From the NCBI GenBank assembly GCA_902619315.1, contig CACNDW010000009.1, forward strand, positions 1 through 64,000: a stretch of DNA of 64,000 nucleotides, read 5' to 3'. A program made the position numbers and the translations under genes. Below, one piece after another: positions 21,548 to 29,540 of the stretch; position 1 is the first letter of the stretch, and each line of letters starts with the position of its first letter. The notes beneath the pieces were generated by a model. That model had not been told where the DNA came from, did not search any database, and saw only the letters and a program-made list of their open reading frames with translations. The DNA comes from an uncultured Bacteroidota bacterium. GTDB lineage: Bacteria > Bacteroidota > Bacteroidia > Flavobacteriales > Flavobacteriaceae.

Positions 21548-21827
21548 GTAATTTTTTGTAATTAACACCTTTATTTCCATACATTTTTTTGAATTTTTAG
21601 ACTTTTTTTTTGTAAGCCTCTGCAAGAGATCCAAAGCCCAAAAAATTGAATAAAAATGATCCTAATGAGCATTTAAAATTCCTTGTGTGAAATTCTCCAT
21701 TTAAAAATTAAATAAATTATCAAAGGTGTTTAATCTCCAATTAAAAAATTATTCACCTCAATAATTATTGATTTTAAATCGTTCAAAAAAGTGTTGACAG
21801 ATTACAAAAACCTTCTTCAAAAAGAAA
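21548..21827. other. Intergenic region between tuf and acnA promoters
   Basis: About 280 bp of AT-rich sequence between two divergent promoters. No gene is evident. A weak imperfect hairpin (AGGTG...CACCT, about 21724-21754) and an isolated TTGACA (about 21794) were seen but neither supports a call. Confidence 0.4.
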
Positions 21828-21859
21828 TTGTAGTCCGCAATAATTTCACTCTAATTTTG
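21828..21859 (+). promoter_or_regulatory. acnA promoter
   Basis: TTG (21828-21830), a 21-bp spacer, then TAATTTTG (21852-21859), matching the Bacteroidota -33/-7 pattern. The acnA ATG at 21889 is 29 bp downstream. Confidence 0.55.
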
Positions 21860-21888
21860 TACTTTTACACGGACTAAAATTGAATTTA

Positions 21889-24159
21889 ATGGCTTTTGAT
21901 ATTGACATGATCAAGCACAGTTATGCACAACTAGTAGAACGCATAGGCTCTGTAAAAAAAAAATTAAATCATCCCCTCACATTTAGTGAAAAGATTCTTT
22001 ATGCCCATCTGTGGGACAAAAAACTAATTCAGGCTTTTAAAAGAGGTGAAGATTATGTCAATTTTGCTCCAGACCGCATTGCCTGTCAAGATGCAACTGC
22101 TCAAATGGCATTACTTCAATTCATGCAGGCTGGTAAGACCAAAGTGGCCGTCCCCACAACTGTTCACTGTGACCACTTGATACAAGCTAAAGAAGGTGCC
22201 GCAGCTGACTTAAAATCAGCAAATAGTTCCAGTGCAGAGGTTTTCAATTTTTTAGAATCGGTATCCAACAAATACGGTATTGGTTTCTGGAAACCCGGTG
22301 CAGGAATTATTCATCAAGTGGTTTTGGAAAATTATGCTTTTCCAGGGGGGATGATGATTGGCACTGACTCACATACAGTAAATGCAGGTGGACTCGGCAT
22401 GGTTGCCATAGGTGTTGGAGGAGCCGATGCTGTAGATGTAATGGCAGGAATGCCATGGGAGCTCAAATTTCCAAAAATGATCGGTGTAAAATTGACTGGA
22501 AAACTCAATGGCTGGACTGCCCCAAAAGATGTAATTCTCAAAGTAGCCGGTATTCTTACGGTAAAAGGAGGAACCGGAGCCATCATAGAATATTTTGGGC
22601 CTGGAGCAGAGTCCATGTCTTGTACCGGAAAAGGGACCATTTGTAATATGGGCGCCGAAGTAGGCGCCACCACATCAACTTTTGGATACGACTCCTCTAT
22701 GGAACGTTATTTGAGGGCCACCGGAAGAGATGACGTTGCTGATGCAGCCAATCAAGTTAAAGATTACCTAACTGCTGATTCAGAAGTTTATGCCCAGCCT
22801 AAAAAATATTTTGATCAAGTTATTGAAATCAATTTAGATACCTTGATGCCACACATCAATGGCCCTTTCACTCCAGACTTGGCAACTCCTGTAGATCAAA
22901 TGAGTCAGAAAGCTACCGCAGGGGAATGGCCCTTAAAAGTAGATTGGGGACTGATAGGGTCCTGTACCAATTCTTCCTATGAAGATTTGTCCAGAGCCGC
23001 AAGTATTGCCAAACAAGCTGTAGATAAAAAATTAGTGACAAAAGCTGAGTTTGGAATCAACCCAGGATCGGAGCAAGTACGATATACTGCTGAAAGGGAT
23101 GGATTACTGAGTATTTTTGAAGACCTAAACGCCAAAATTTTCACCAATGCCTGTGGTCCCTGTATTGGACAATGGGACAGAGCTGGAGCAGATAAAGCAG
23201 AAAAAAATTCCATAATCCACTCCTTTAACCGAAATTTTTCCAAACGTGCTGATGGCAATCCAAATACCCATGCTTTTGTAGCGTCTCCAGAGATGGTAGC
23301 TGCTGTTGCCATTTCAGGAAGATTGGATTTTAACCCAATCACAGATAGCTTGCTCAACGAAGAAGGAAAATCTGTAAAGCTAGATGCGCCAAAAGGCATG
23401 GAACTCCCTCCCAAAGGATTTGACGTAAAAGACAATGGCTACCTTGCCCCAGAGGATGACGGTTCTGAAGTCAATGTGGTAGTCAAAGAGAACTCAGAGA
23501 GGCTACAGCTGCTTAAACCTTTTGATCCATGGAATGGCGAAAACCTTATGAACGCGAAATTACTTCTTAAAGCCTTTGGAAAATGCACTACCGATCACAT
23601 ATCGATGGCTGGTCCTTGGTTGAGGTATCGTGGACATCTGGACAACATCTCTAACAACTGTTTCATAGGAGCTGTAAATGCCTTCAATCAAAAAACCAAT
23701 TTTGTTAAAAACCAATTAACAGGTGAGTATGGAGGAGTACCCGATGTTCAGAGGGAATACAAAAAAGAAGGTATACCTACAGTGGTTGTAGGTGATCACA
23801 ACTATGGAGAGGGATCTTCTCGAGAACATGCGGCAATGGAGCCCCGACACCTGGGTGTGAAAGTGGTTTTAGTAAAGTCTTTCGCCAGAATACACGAAAC
23901 CAACCTAAAAAAACAAGGCATGCTGGGTATAACTTTTGCCAATGAAAATGACTACGATTTGATTCAGGAAGACGACATATTCAACTTTGTCGATTTGAAG
24001 TCATTTGCTCCTGGAAAACCCATCAATATTGAAGTGATACATGCAGACGGTTCAGGAGACAAAATTTCCGCCAACCATACCTACAACACCCAACAAATCG
24101 AGTGGTATAAGGAAGGTTCTGCTTTGAATTTAATCAAAAGACAAAATTCACTTAACTAG
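21889..24159 (+). CDS. acnA: Aconitate hydratase
   Basis: A 756-residue TCA-cycle enzyme that converts citrate to isocitrate through a [4Fe-4S] cluster. The three cluster cysteines are seen in [11 protein letters not shown] and [10 protein letters not shown]. The swivel domain carries [14 protein letters not shown], which holds active-site residues. It is the mitochondrial/AcnA-like type, not AcnB. The frame is open to a TTG at 21880, but ATG 21889 gives the usual MAFDIDMIK start. It is divergent from tuf, so it breaks what is usually a tRNA-tuf junction. Confidence 0.96.
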   Translation: MAFDIDMIKHSYAQLVERIGSVKKKLNHPLTFSEKILYAHLWDKKLIQAFKRGEDYVNFAPDRIACQDATAQMALLQFMQAGKTKVAVPTTVHCDHLIQAKEGAAADLKSANSSSAEVFNFLESVSNKYGIGFWKPGAGIIHQVVLENYAFPGGMMIGTDSHTVNAGGLGMVAIGVGGADAVDVMAGMPWELKFPKMIGVKLTGKLNGWTAPKDVILKVAGILTVKGGTGAIIEYFGPGAESMSCTGKGTICNMGAEVGATTSTFGYDSSMERYLRATGRDDVADAANQVKDYLTADSEVYAQPKKYFDQVIEINLDTLMPHINGPFTPDLATPVDQMSQKATAGEWPLKVDWGLIGSCTNSSYEDLSRAASIAKQAVDKKLVTKAEFGINPGSEQVRYTAERDGLLSIFEDLNAKIFTNACGPCIGQWDRAGADKAEKNSIIHSFNRNFSKRADGNPNTHAFVASPEMVAAVAISGRLDFNPITDSLLNEEGKSVKLDAPKGMELPPKGFDVKDNGYLAPEDDGSEVNVVVKENSERLQLLKPFDPWNGENLMNAKLLLKAFGKCTTDHISMAGPWLRYRGHLDNISNNCFIGAVNAFNQKTNFVKNQLTGEYGGVPDVQREYKKEGIPTVVVGDHNYGEGSSREHAAMEPRHLGVKVVLVKSFARIHETNLKKQGMLGITFANENDYDLIQEDDIFNFVDLKSFAPGKPINIEVIHADGSGDKISANHTYNTQQIEWYKEGSALNLIKRQNSLN

Positions 24160-24205
24160 TTCATTTTAAGAAAACAGATTAATTAACCATCGTTATTTTT
24201 TTAAA

Positions 24206-25153
24206 ATGACAGCTTTTCGATTCAAATTTATTTTCAAACTTCGCTTGGAAGAGTTTTTAGCATTGGTTTTATTGATTCCAATGCTTTTTTTTATGATAGT
24301 CTATTATGATAAAGAAGGGTTTAGGGAATCCAATATTGATCGCTTTTTGATTACTGGACTAATTTTTTTCCTTTTTTTAGGTATTATCAAGCTCAAAGAT
24401 TTAAAGATTTTACTCATATCGAAAATAGGGCGCCTTACCAAAATCACTCTTGATTTTCTTCGTGAAACCCTCCCTTTTGCATTTTGTATTTCAATCTATA
24501 CTAACATGCACGACATGGTTCACTTAGTTAATCCAAATGATATTGACGCTGACTTAATTGCTTGGGACGAATATCTTCTGGGTTTTCAACCTGCCATTTA
24601 TTTAGAACAATACATAATGCCTGGACTCACCGATTTCATGTATTTTTCATATGGCTCCTTTTTGATCTATATTTTACTTTTCACCATGTACTTGTATGTT
24701 AGAAAAAAAAATATTGCTTTTAGAGAAACTTTGGTTTCTATAATTCTTACATTTTACATTGGATATGTAGGTTATATTTTATTTCCTGCAGTTGGACCAA
24801 AATTTACCATGTCTCATTTATTTGAAACTTCTTTATCTGGTTCATATATTACAGACAGACTTTCCTTTCTTATGAATTATGAGATTTCGGAATACACTCG
24901 GCGCGATTGTTTTCCAAGCCTCCATAACGGGGTGATCTTTCTAATTCTTTTGTTTGCATTCAAACATGAAAAGATTTATGCTTATATATTCTTCCCTTTT
25001 GCCATAGCATTGTTTATATCAACCTTGTACCTTCGTTATCATTATTTTGTTGACATGATTGCAGGATTTCTGCTTGCAATAATTATATTTTTCCTTGGGC
25101 CAATAATAAACAATTATTGGGAAAAGAAAAGCTTTGAATACAAATTAGTTTGA
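24206..25153 (+). CDS. Membrane PAP2-type phosphatase/transferase (Aur1/IPC-synthase-like)
   Basis: A 315-residue membrane protein with about six to seven hydrophobic helices. Two catalytic segments are visible: CFPSLHNG (PAP2 motif 2 variant with His) and LRYHYFVDMIAG (HxxxD of motif 3). The FPSLH / HYFVD pair resembles the PAP2_3 group that includes inositol-phosphorylceramide synthases, which move a phospho-headgroup onto ceramide. Flavobacteria make sphingolipids, so a headgroup transferase is possible; a plain lipid phosphatase is equally so. It starts 46 bp after acnA on the same strand, with no visible promoter between them. Confidence 0.75.
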   Translation: MTAFRFKFIFKLRLEEFLALVLLIPMLFFMIVYYDKEGFRESNIDRFLITGLIFFLFLGIIKLKDLKILLISKIGRLTKITLDFLRETLPFAFCISIYTNMHDMVHLVNPNDIDADLIAWDEYLLGFQPAIYLEQYIMPGLTDFMYFSYGSFLIYILLFTMYLYVRKKNIAFRETLVSIILTFYIGYVGYILFPAVGPKFTMSHLFETSLSGSYITDRLSFLMNYEISEYTRRDCFPSLHNGVIFLILLFAFKHEKIYAYIFFPFAIALFISTLYLRYHYFVDMIAGFLLAIIIFFLGPIINNYWEKKSFEYKLV

Positions 25154-25195
25154 AAATTCTGAAAGTACCGTCACTTAGATGAAACATTAAGAAAC

Positions 25196-25306
25196 ATGTG
25201 TATGCAAAAAAAGTGGTCAAATGATGGTTACCTTTTTTACTTAAACCAGACATTAGATTTGAATTCAGAATTGAAAAAATTAATAGAGCTTGAGTTAGCT
25301 AATTAA
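25196..25306 (+). CDS. Possible small ORF or gene remnant
   Basis: An open frame of 36 residues beginning MCMQKKWSNDGYL and ending LIELELAN, between the PAP2-type gene and the convergent sulfatase. The frame stays open eleven codons upstream of the ATG. The residue composition is protein-like, but length is short and there is no ribosome-binding signal or recognised family. It could be the tail of a decayed gene. Confidence 0.25.
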   Translation: MCMQKKWSNDGYLFYLNQTLDLNSELKKLIELELAN

Positions 25307-25310
25307 TTCA

Positions 25311-26831
25311 TTATAGCTTATTTTGTCCTTTAACAATTCTTTTAGGTGCAGGGTAGAGGTTCAACAGTTTAGACATCTCTTGAATTAAATCTTGATTTTC
25401 CTTTGAAATATTTACAATCTCCAGAGGGTCCTTTTCATAATCATATAGCTCATAGTGAATATTGCTTTTATCATTTAAATGAGTCCAACGTATCATCCTA
25501 TACCTTTTATTTCTGATAGCTTCGCCAATATACCCTTTTCGAATATAGACGTGATAAATATGATTTTTTAAGGGGTCAGTGGGATCAATAAGTAATGGTT
25601 TCAAACTTACACCATCGAGCTGTTGAGTTGGAGTCTTTCTTTTTAAATTAGCTAAATCGGCAAGAGTAGGGAACAAATCAACTGTCTCTACAGTCTGATT
25701 ACAAACACTTCCACCTATAGTTATTTCTGGTGCTTTTATAATTAAAGGTATTCTTGTAGCTTGTTCATAGTTTGTATGTTTTGTCCACATAGCATGATCC
25801 CCTAGATGCCATCCATGATCCCCCCACAATACGATTATAGTATTTTTATCTAATCCCAAGTTTTTGATTTCTGTCATAACTCGACCTAATTGTTTGTCCA
25901 TATAACTAATACTTGCATAGTATCCATGAATCAATTTTTTTTTGAGGCCTTCCTCATATGGAAAAATTCTTGTTGGATCAATAGGTTTAAAATTATTAAT
26001 CTCTCCTCCTGCCTTAACTGCAAATGATGGGGCATTCAATGGTGCACTTTCATGTTTGGGTAAAGGAATATTATTAATGTTATACAAATCCCAATATTTT
26101 TTTGGAATACTGAATGGAAGATGGGGCCTTATAAATCCAATAGCAAGAAAAAAAGGTTGATATTTATTTTCACCCAATATCCTTAACCTATTGATTGCGT
26201 GTCTCGCTATTCGACCATCTGCATATGCTTCGTCAGAAACATTTGGAGCTTCCCATGCTGCACCACGTGGGAGTTTTTTAATATCTATTTTTTTTTTGGC
26301 GTATAAATTATAATTTTCAAACAACGCCTCCTCTCTTGTAAGTTCTTCAAAGTCGCTTTCTGGAACTATATACTCAATAACCTTTTCGCCATGATGTGGA
26401 ATACTCCATGAATCATTATCATCAGTATTTCCATGACCCACGTGAAAAACTTTTCCAATAGATTCTGTATGATAGCCATTATTCATAAATAATTCAGGCA
26501 GGGTCTCCATTTTAGGGTACACCTCTCTAAAATTTACTCCGAATCTATATAGACCTGTTGAAGTTGACCTTTTACCTAACAAAAAATTATATCTGGAAGC
26601 CACGCATACAGCCTGATTGGCATATGCATAATCAAATCTCATTCCTTCACTGCCCAGTTTATCTATATTAGGACTTATTGAGAAAGAATCATTATAAACT
26701 CCCAAATTAGGTTTTAAATCATCTACCATGAACAAAACGACATTCAATTTATCTGACTGATTAGATGGCGTTTGTCCATTAAGTTCCAAAAAGAAATGGA
26801 TGAGAAATATATAGTTAAAGAATTTTCTCAT
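25311..26831 (-). CDS. Secreted sulfatase, iduronate-2-sulfatase-like
   Basis: A 506-residue formylglycine-type sulfatase with an N-terminal signal (about residues 1-20), so periplasmic or exported. The metal-binding VDD (37-38) and the modification site CVASR (C76) are in place; the Cys must be oxidised to formylglycine by a separate enzyme not seen here. Later metal and active-site segments: LWGDHGWHLGDHAMWTKHT. It resembles the S1_7 group that desulfates marine or host polysaccharides. No polysaccharide-utilisation genes (SusC/D, glycosidases) flank it. The substrate cannot be told from sequence. Confidence 0.88.
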   Translation of the reverse strand: MRKFFNYIFLIHFFLELNGQTPSNQSDKLNVVLFMVDDLKPNLGVYNDSFSISPNIDKLGSEGMRFDYAYANQAVCVASRYNFLLGKRSTSTGLYRFGVNFREVYPKMETLPELFMNNGYHTESIGKVFHVGHGNTDDNDSWSIPHHGEKVIEYIVPESDFEELTREEALFENYNLYAKKKIDIKKLPRGAAWEAPNVSDEAYADGRIARHAINRLRILGENKYQPFFLAIGFIRPHLPFSIPKKYWDLYNINNIPLPKHESAPLNAPSFAVKAGGEINNFKPIDPTRIFPYEEGLKKKLIHGYYASISYMDKQLGRVMTEIKNLGLDKNTIIVLWGDHGWHLGDHAMWTKHTNYEQATRIPLIIKAPEITIGGSVCNQTVETVDLFPTLADLANLKRKTPTQQLDGVSLKPLLIDPTDPLKNHIYHVYIRKGYIGEAIRNKRYRMIRWTHLNDKSNIHYELYDYEKDPLEIVNISKENQDLIQEMSKLLNLYPAPKRIVKGQNKL

Positions 26832-27091
26832 TTAATAATTGGAATAAAATTTTTAAGGGATCCTGGAAATAAATATTGATGTAATTAGAAGTAGCTTTTT
26901 CATATTACTAATATAAAACAAATCATAACGCCACTAATTAGATATGTATAATATATGTTCGAACTATTTTTTCTATGATGCAAAATGCTAATCGAGAAAA
27001 ATGAAGAATTACAATAAAAGTCAAGCAAAAGTTCAGTTAGGGAAATTTGTTGAAATGTAAATTTATTGTTAAGTTTTTTTAAAATCAGTAG

Positions 27092-27163
27092 AGCCAATGA
27101 CGAGATTTGAACTCGTGACCTCTTCCTTACCAAGGAAACGCTCTACCCCTGAGCTACATCGGC
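27092..27163 (-). tRNA. tRNA-Thr (GGT)
   Basis: A 72-nt cloverleaf on the minus strand: acceptor GCCGATG / CATTGGC with one G-U, D-arm TAGCTCAGGGGTAGAGC, anticodon loop TTGGTAA (GGT), T-arm GAGTTCAAATCTC. It has its own promoter (27176-27205) and is separated from the other three tRNAs by 436 bp. Confidence 0.95.
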
Positions 27164-27175
27164 TTTTTGATGCCG

Positions 27176-27205
27176 CAAATTTAAATTTATTTTATAGATT
27201 TTCAA
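27176..27205 (-). promoter_or_regulatory. Promoter of tRNA-Thr(GGT)
   Basis: On the minus strand TTG (27205-27203), a spacer of exactly 19 bp, then TAAATTTG (27183-27176): a full match to the flavobacterial consensus. The tRNA begins 13 bp after the box, so the 5' leader is only a few bases. Confidence 0.7.
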
Positions 27206-27599
27206 TGCTTCCTATAATTTAAATATTGGTTTCTTTTAAACTAATAAATTGTTTAACCCAAAAAAAATATATACACACCAAATTGTCAATCAATCTTTAA
27301 TCAACAGTCGTCACATAACATTTCTATTCCTAATTTTTACAGCCTCAATTTAATAACTAAAACTGATTCTTGCTCGGCATTATAAGTCCTGATATGCCAG
27401 TACAAATCTAATTCTTGCATTTGCACATTACGTGTTTTAAATCAAAAAAATAAAATTTAAGAGTAAAATTGCTAACAAACAAATAAAGACAATAACTAAA
27501 AAAGCTATTTTAAATTAACGCCTTGGTTTAAAATTAAGAATGACAAAATTTGCATTTTAATTTTTGATTCAGTCTAAGAAAGTTTAGTAAAAGCATTAG
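27206..27599. other. Non-coding gap inside the tRNA group
   Basis: About 390 bp between tRNA-Gly and the tRNA-Thr(GGT) promoter. It is very AT-rich, with no open frame, repeat or strong hairpin that I could find. Part of it must end the Thr-Tyr-Gly transcript, but no intrinsic terminator is clear. Confidence 0.45.
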
Positions 27600-27672
27600 A
27601 GCGGGAGACCGGGTTCGAACCGGCGACATTCAGCTTGGAAGGCTGACGCTCTACCAACTGAGCTACTCCCGC
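27600..27672 (-). tRNA. tRNA-Gly (TCC)
   Basis: A 73-nt cloverleaf: acceptor GCGGGAG / CTCCCGC, D-arm TAGCTCAGTTGGTAGAGC, anticodon stem TCAGC/GCTGA with loop CTTCCAA (TCC), T-arm CCGGTTCGAACCCGG. It lies 51 bp after tRNA-Tyr in the same direction. Confidence 0.96.
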
Positions 27673-27723
27673 TTTTGACCACTACTAAGATCAGTAAATT
27701 ATTTCAATATTTCAAATACTTGG

Positions 27724-27806
27724 TGGGGAGAGCAGGATTCGAACCTGCGAAGGTAAAAACCAACAGATTTACAGTCTGTCCTCGTTGGCCGCTTGAGTAT
27801 CTCCCC
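27724..27806 (-). tRNA. tRNA-Tyr (GTA)
   Basis: An 83-nt class II tRNA with a long variable arm. Acceptor GGGGAGA / TCTCCCC, anticodon loop CTGTAAA (GTA) in a CAGA/TCTG stem, T-arm GCAGGTTCGAATCCTGC, discriminator A. It is placed 21 bp after tRNA-Thr(TGT). Confidence 0.96.
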
Positions 27807-27827
27807 AAAATTTTAATGTCAATGCAG

Positions 27828-27901
27828 AGCCGATGGAGGGACTCGAACCCACGACCTGCTGATTACAAATCAGCTGCTCTAGCCAGCTGAGCTACATCGG
27901 C
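27828..27901 (-). tRNA. tRNA-Thr (TGT)
   Basis: A 74-nt cloverleaf: acceptor GCCGATG / CATCGGC, D-arm TAGCTCAGCTGGCTAGAGC, anticodon stem GCTGA/TCAGC with loop TTTGTAA (TGT), T-arm GTGGGTTCGAGTCCCTC. First tRNA of the Thr-Tyr-Gly run, starting right after the hairpin that follows hpf. Confidence 0.96.
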
Positions 27902-27906
27902 TTTTT

Positions 27907-27934
27907 TAAAAAAAAAGACCGTGAAAAACGGTCT
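27907..27934 (-). terminator. Hairpin between hpf and tRNA-Thr(TGT): terminator or tRNA 5' leader
   Basis: On the minus strand AGACCGT / ACGGTCT (7 bp, 5-nt loop) is followed by nine T, then six A and the tRNA. By form it is an intrinsic terminator for hpf, 50 bp after its stop. A TTG-20 bp-TACTTTG promoter-like pattern ends just before the stem, so the hairpin could instead be the start of the tRNA precursor. Confidence 0.6.
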
Positions 27935-27983
27935 GCAAAGTAAATATTATTTTTTCGGGTTTCAAAACAATAACCCAAAAAAA

Positions 27984-28286
27984 TCAACCGAAAAGGCGCT
28001 GTTTTTCCTTGCGTCTTTTAAGTACCCTTTCAGCAGTATCTGCGGCCTGGTTGATAGCCTCTTCAAAGCTTTTAGCAGTCTTCTTAACAATCACATCATC
28101 CCCTGGAATTCCAATTTTTAATTCTGCAAACTTGTTGATCTTATTTGAGGAATTCTCCACCTTGGTATAAACAAAAACATCTACAATGTGATCGTAAAAT
28201 TGTATGATCTTCTCTACTCTTTTTTGAGTGAACTCAACTAGCTTAGTGTCAGCCGTATAATTGACAGATTGAAAATTAACATTCAT
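27984..28286 (-). CDS. hpf: Ribosome hibernation-promoting factor, short HPF/RaiA type
   Basis: A 100-residue protein of the HPF/YfiA family that binds the 30S decoding region and helps store ribosomes during slow growth. The fold begins MNVNFQSVNYTADTKLVEFT and ends with the basic helix (ADTAERVLKRRKEKQR). It is the short form: the C-terminal dimerisation domain of long HPF is absent. The gene is 23 bp after the recombinase and probably shares its transcript. Confidence 0.92.
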   Translation of the reverse strand: MNVNFQSVNYTADTKLVEFTQKRVEKIIQFYDHIVDVFVYTKVENSSNKINKFAELKIGIPGDDVIVKKTAKSFEEAINQAADTAERVLKRRKEKQRLFG

Positions 28287-28309
28287 AATATTAAGTTTTG
28301 ATAGTCAGA

Positions 28310-29200
28310 TCAGTCTTTACTTCCTCTTGGATGTGCCTTAGCATAAGTTTCCTTTATTTTTTTTAAACTGCTGTGAGTGTATATTTGAGTTGCGGCAATA
28401 CTCTCATGTCCCAACAATTCTTTTACTGAATTAAGATCAGCTCCATTGTTTAAGAGATGAGTTGCAAAACTGTGTCTTAAGAGATGAGGACTTTTTTTAA
28501 CTTTTGACGACACCAAACTAAAATAATGATTTACGGTTTGATATACAAATCCTTCAGTAAGTTTTAATCCATTTGAAGAACAAAAAAAATAACTTGGTAA
28601 GCTCTGAGATAAGTCTTTCTTACAAGAGATATAGTTTTTCATAATCTTTAATGCTTCGGGCAAAAGAGGAATTATACGCTCCTTGTTACGCTTGCCCAAA
28701 ACTTTAATCGATTTGTTTTGAAAATCTACAGATGAATCTTCCAACTCGATCAGCTCCATTCGACGTAATCCGGTGTAATACATTAGGCTTATGATCGTTT
28801 TTTGAAGTACTCCCTCATAATCTTTGGGGAACAAATCGCTGTCCAACAGCCGATCAACCTCTTCAGTAGAAAAGGGTACATTTATCTTTTTTGAAACTCT
28901 GAGTGGTCTGTGAAGCTTTAAGGGAGAAACTTTTATAGTTTCTGTTTTAAGTAAAAATTTATAATATGATCGTAGAGCAGAAATTTTACGATTGACTGTT
29001 CTATTGGTTATTTGGTTTTCAACCAAACTAACTATCCAAGTCCTTATATGACTATAATCTACATTTTCAATAATGTTCAACTCGAAATGGGTTTTGCAAA
29101 AATCTTTAAAGTCTATCAGATCCTTTTCATATGCAATACAAGTGTGGGCTGAATACTTTTTTTCATGTGAGATGTAATCCAGAAATTGATTTATTGACAT
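28310..29200 (-). CDS. Tyrosine recombinase, XerC/XerD type
   Basis: A 296-residue site-specific recombinase. The N-terminal SAM-like DNA-binding domain (FLDYISHEKKYSAHTCIAYEKD) is followed by the catalytic domain with Arg in YYTGLRRMEL, HLLRHSFATH (HxxR), LGHESIAATQIYTH (His) and the nucleophilic Tyr in that last segment. Length and position between rpsU and hpf fit the chromosomal XerC-like gene of Flavobacteriia that resolves chromosome dimers at dif. No integrase-style cargo or att repeats surround it. Whether it is XerC or XerD cannot be told here. Confidence 0.88.
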   Translation of the reverse strand: MSINQFLDYISHEKKYSAHTCIAYEKDLIDFKDFCKTHFELNIIENVDYSHIRTWIVSLVENQITNRTVNRKISALRSYYKFLLKTETIKVSPLKLHRPLRVSKKINVPFSTEEVDRLLDSDLFPKDYEGVLQKTIISLMYYTGLRRMELIELEDSSVDFQNKSIKVLGKRNKERIIPLLPEALKIMKNYISCKKDLSQSLPSYFFCSSNGLKLTEGFVYQTVNHYFSLVSSKVKKSPHLLRHSFATHLLNNGADLNSVKELLGHESIAATQIYTHSSLKKIKETYAKAHPRGSKD

Positions 29201-29216
29201 AAAAATAGTTGTAATC

Positions 29217-29224
29217 CAAAGTTA
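29217..29224 (-). promoter_or_regulatory. -7 box of the recombinase-hpf promoter
   Basis: TAACTTTG on the minus strand matches TAnnTTTG and lies 16 bp before the ATG at 29200. A TTG stands 16 bp further upstream, slightly closer than usual. Confidence 0.45.
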
Positions 29225-29271
29225 TGAAAGTTAAAACTTACAACGTTTATGATTCAACTAAATTAAAGTAT

Positions 29272-29466
29272 CTATTGGTTTTCTATGTCTCTCAGACGCT
29301 GTATATATTGCGCTTTTTTGATCTTGTCGCGGTTCCTAACAGAAGGCTTTACAAATTGCTTTCTAATTCTTACCTGGCGCATTCCTCCCGTCTTATCAAA
29401 TTTTCGCTTAAATCGTTTTAGAGCGCGATCTATGTTTTCTCCGTCTTTAACTGGTATGATTAGCAT
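29272..29466 (-). CDS. rpsU: 30S ribosomal protein S21 (bS21)
   Basis: A 64-residue basic protein of the 30S platform (MLIIPVKDGENIDRALKRFK at the start, then RKQFVKPSVRNRDKIKKA). The frame is open upstream but the ATG at 29466 follows a strong Shine-Dalgarno sequence and is the normal start. In Flavobacteriales bS21, with bS18 and bS6, covers the anti-Shine-Dalgarno end of 16S rRNA, and rpsU is a rare gene that keeps a strong Shine-Dalgarno, which is thought to allow feedback control. The recombinase gene follows with its own promoter. Confidence 0.95.
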   Translation of the reverse strand: MLIIPVKDGENIDRALKRFKRKFDKTGGMRQVRIRKQFVKPSVRNRDKIKKAQYIQRLRDIENQ

Positions 29467-29472
29467 AATTGC

Positions 29473-29481
29473 ACCTCCTTT
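29473..29481 (-). promoter_or_regulatory. Strong Shine-Dalgarno sequence of rpsU
   Basis: AAAGGAGGT on the minus strand, with AGGAGG seven bases before the ATG at 29466. This is near-perfect complementarity to the 3' end of 16S rRNA, and I saw nothing like it before the other genes whose start regions I read. Confidence 0.85.
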
Positions 29482-29493
29482 CTTAATGAAGCG

Positions 29494-29501
29494 CAAATAT
29501 A
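29494..29501 (-). promoter_or_regulatory. -7 box of the rpsU promoter
   Basis: TATATTTG on the minus strand, followed by C, 27 bp before the ATG and 12 bp before the Shine-Dalgarno, so the leader is short. No -33 TTG is obvious. Confidence 0.5.
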
Positions 29502-29540
29502 GGAATAGTATAAATAATGTTACTAATAAAATGAGAAATT

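Noticed and set aside
21788..21830. TTGACA at about 21794 as a sigma-70-type -35 element
   Set aside because: No matching -10 at the right spacing, and the phylum uses the TTG/TAnnTTTG pattern, which is present just downstream.
27173..27599. Possible small RNA in the 427-bp gap among the tRNA genes
   Set aside because: No strong hairpin, promoter-terminator pair or conserved motif could be recognised; only the tRNA-Thr promoter is supported.
28310..29200. Tyrosine recombinase next to tRNA genes as the sign of an integrative element
   Set aside because: It is flanked by rpsU and hpf as in other Flavobacteriia, has the size of chromosomal XerC/D, and no cargo, att repeat or composition change was seen.
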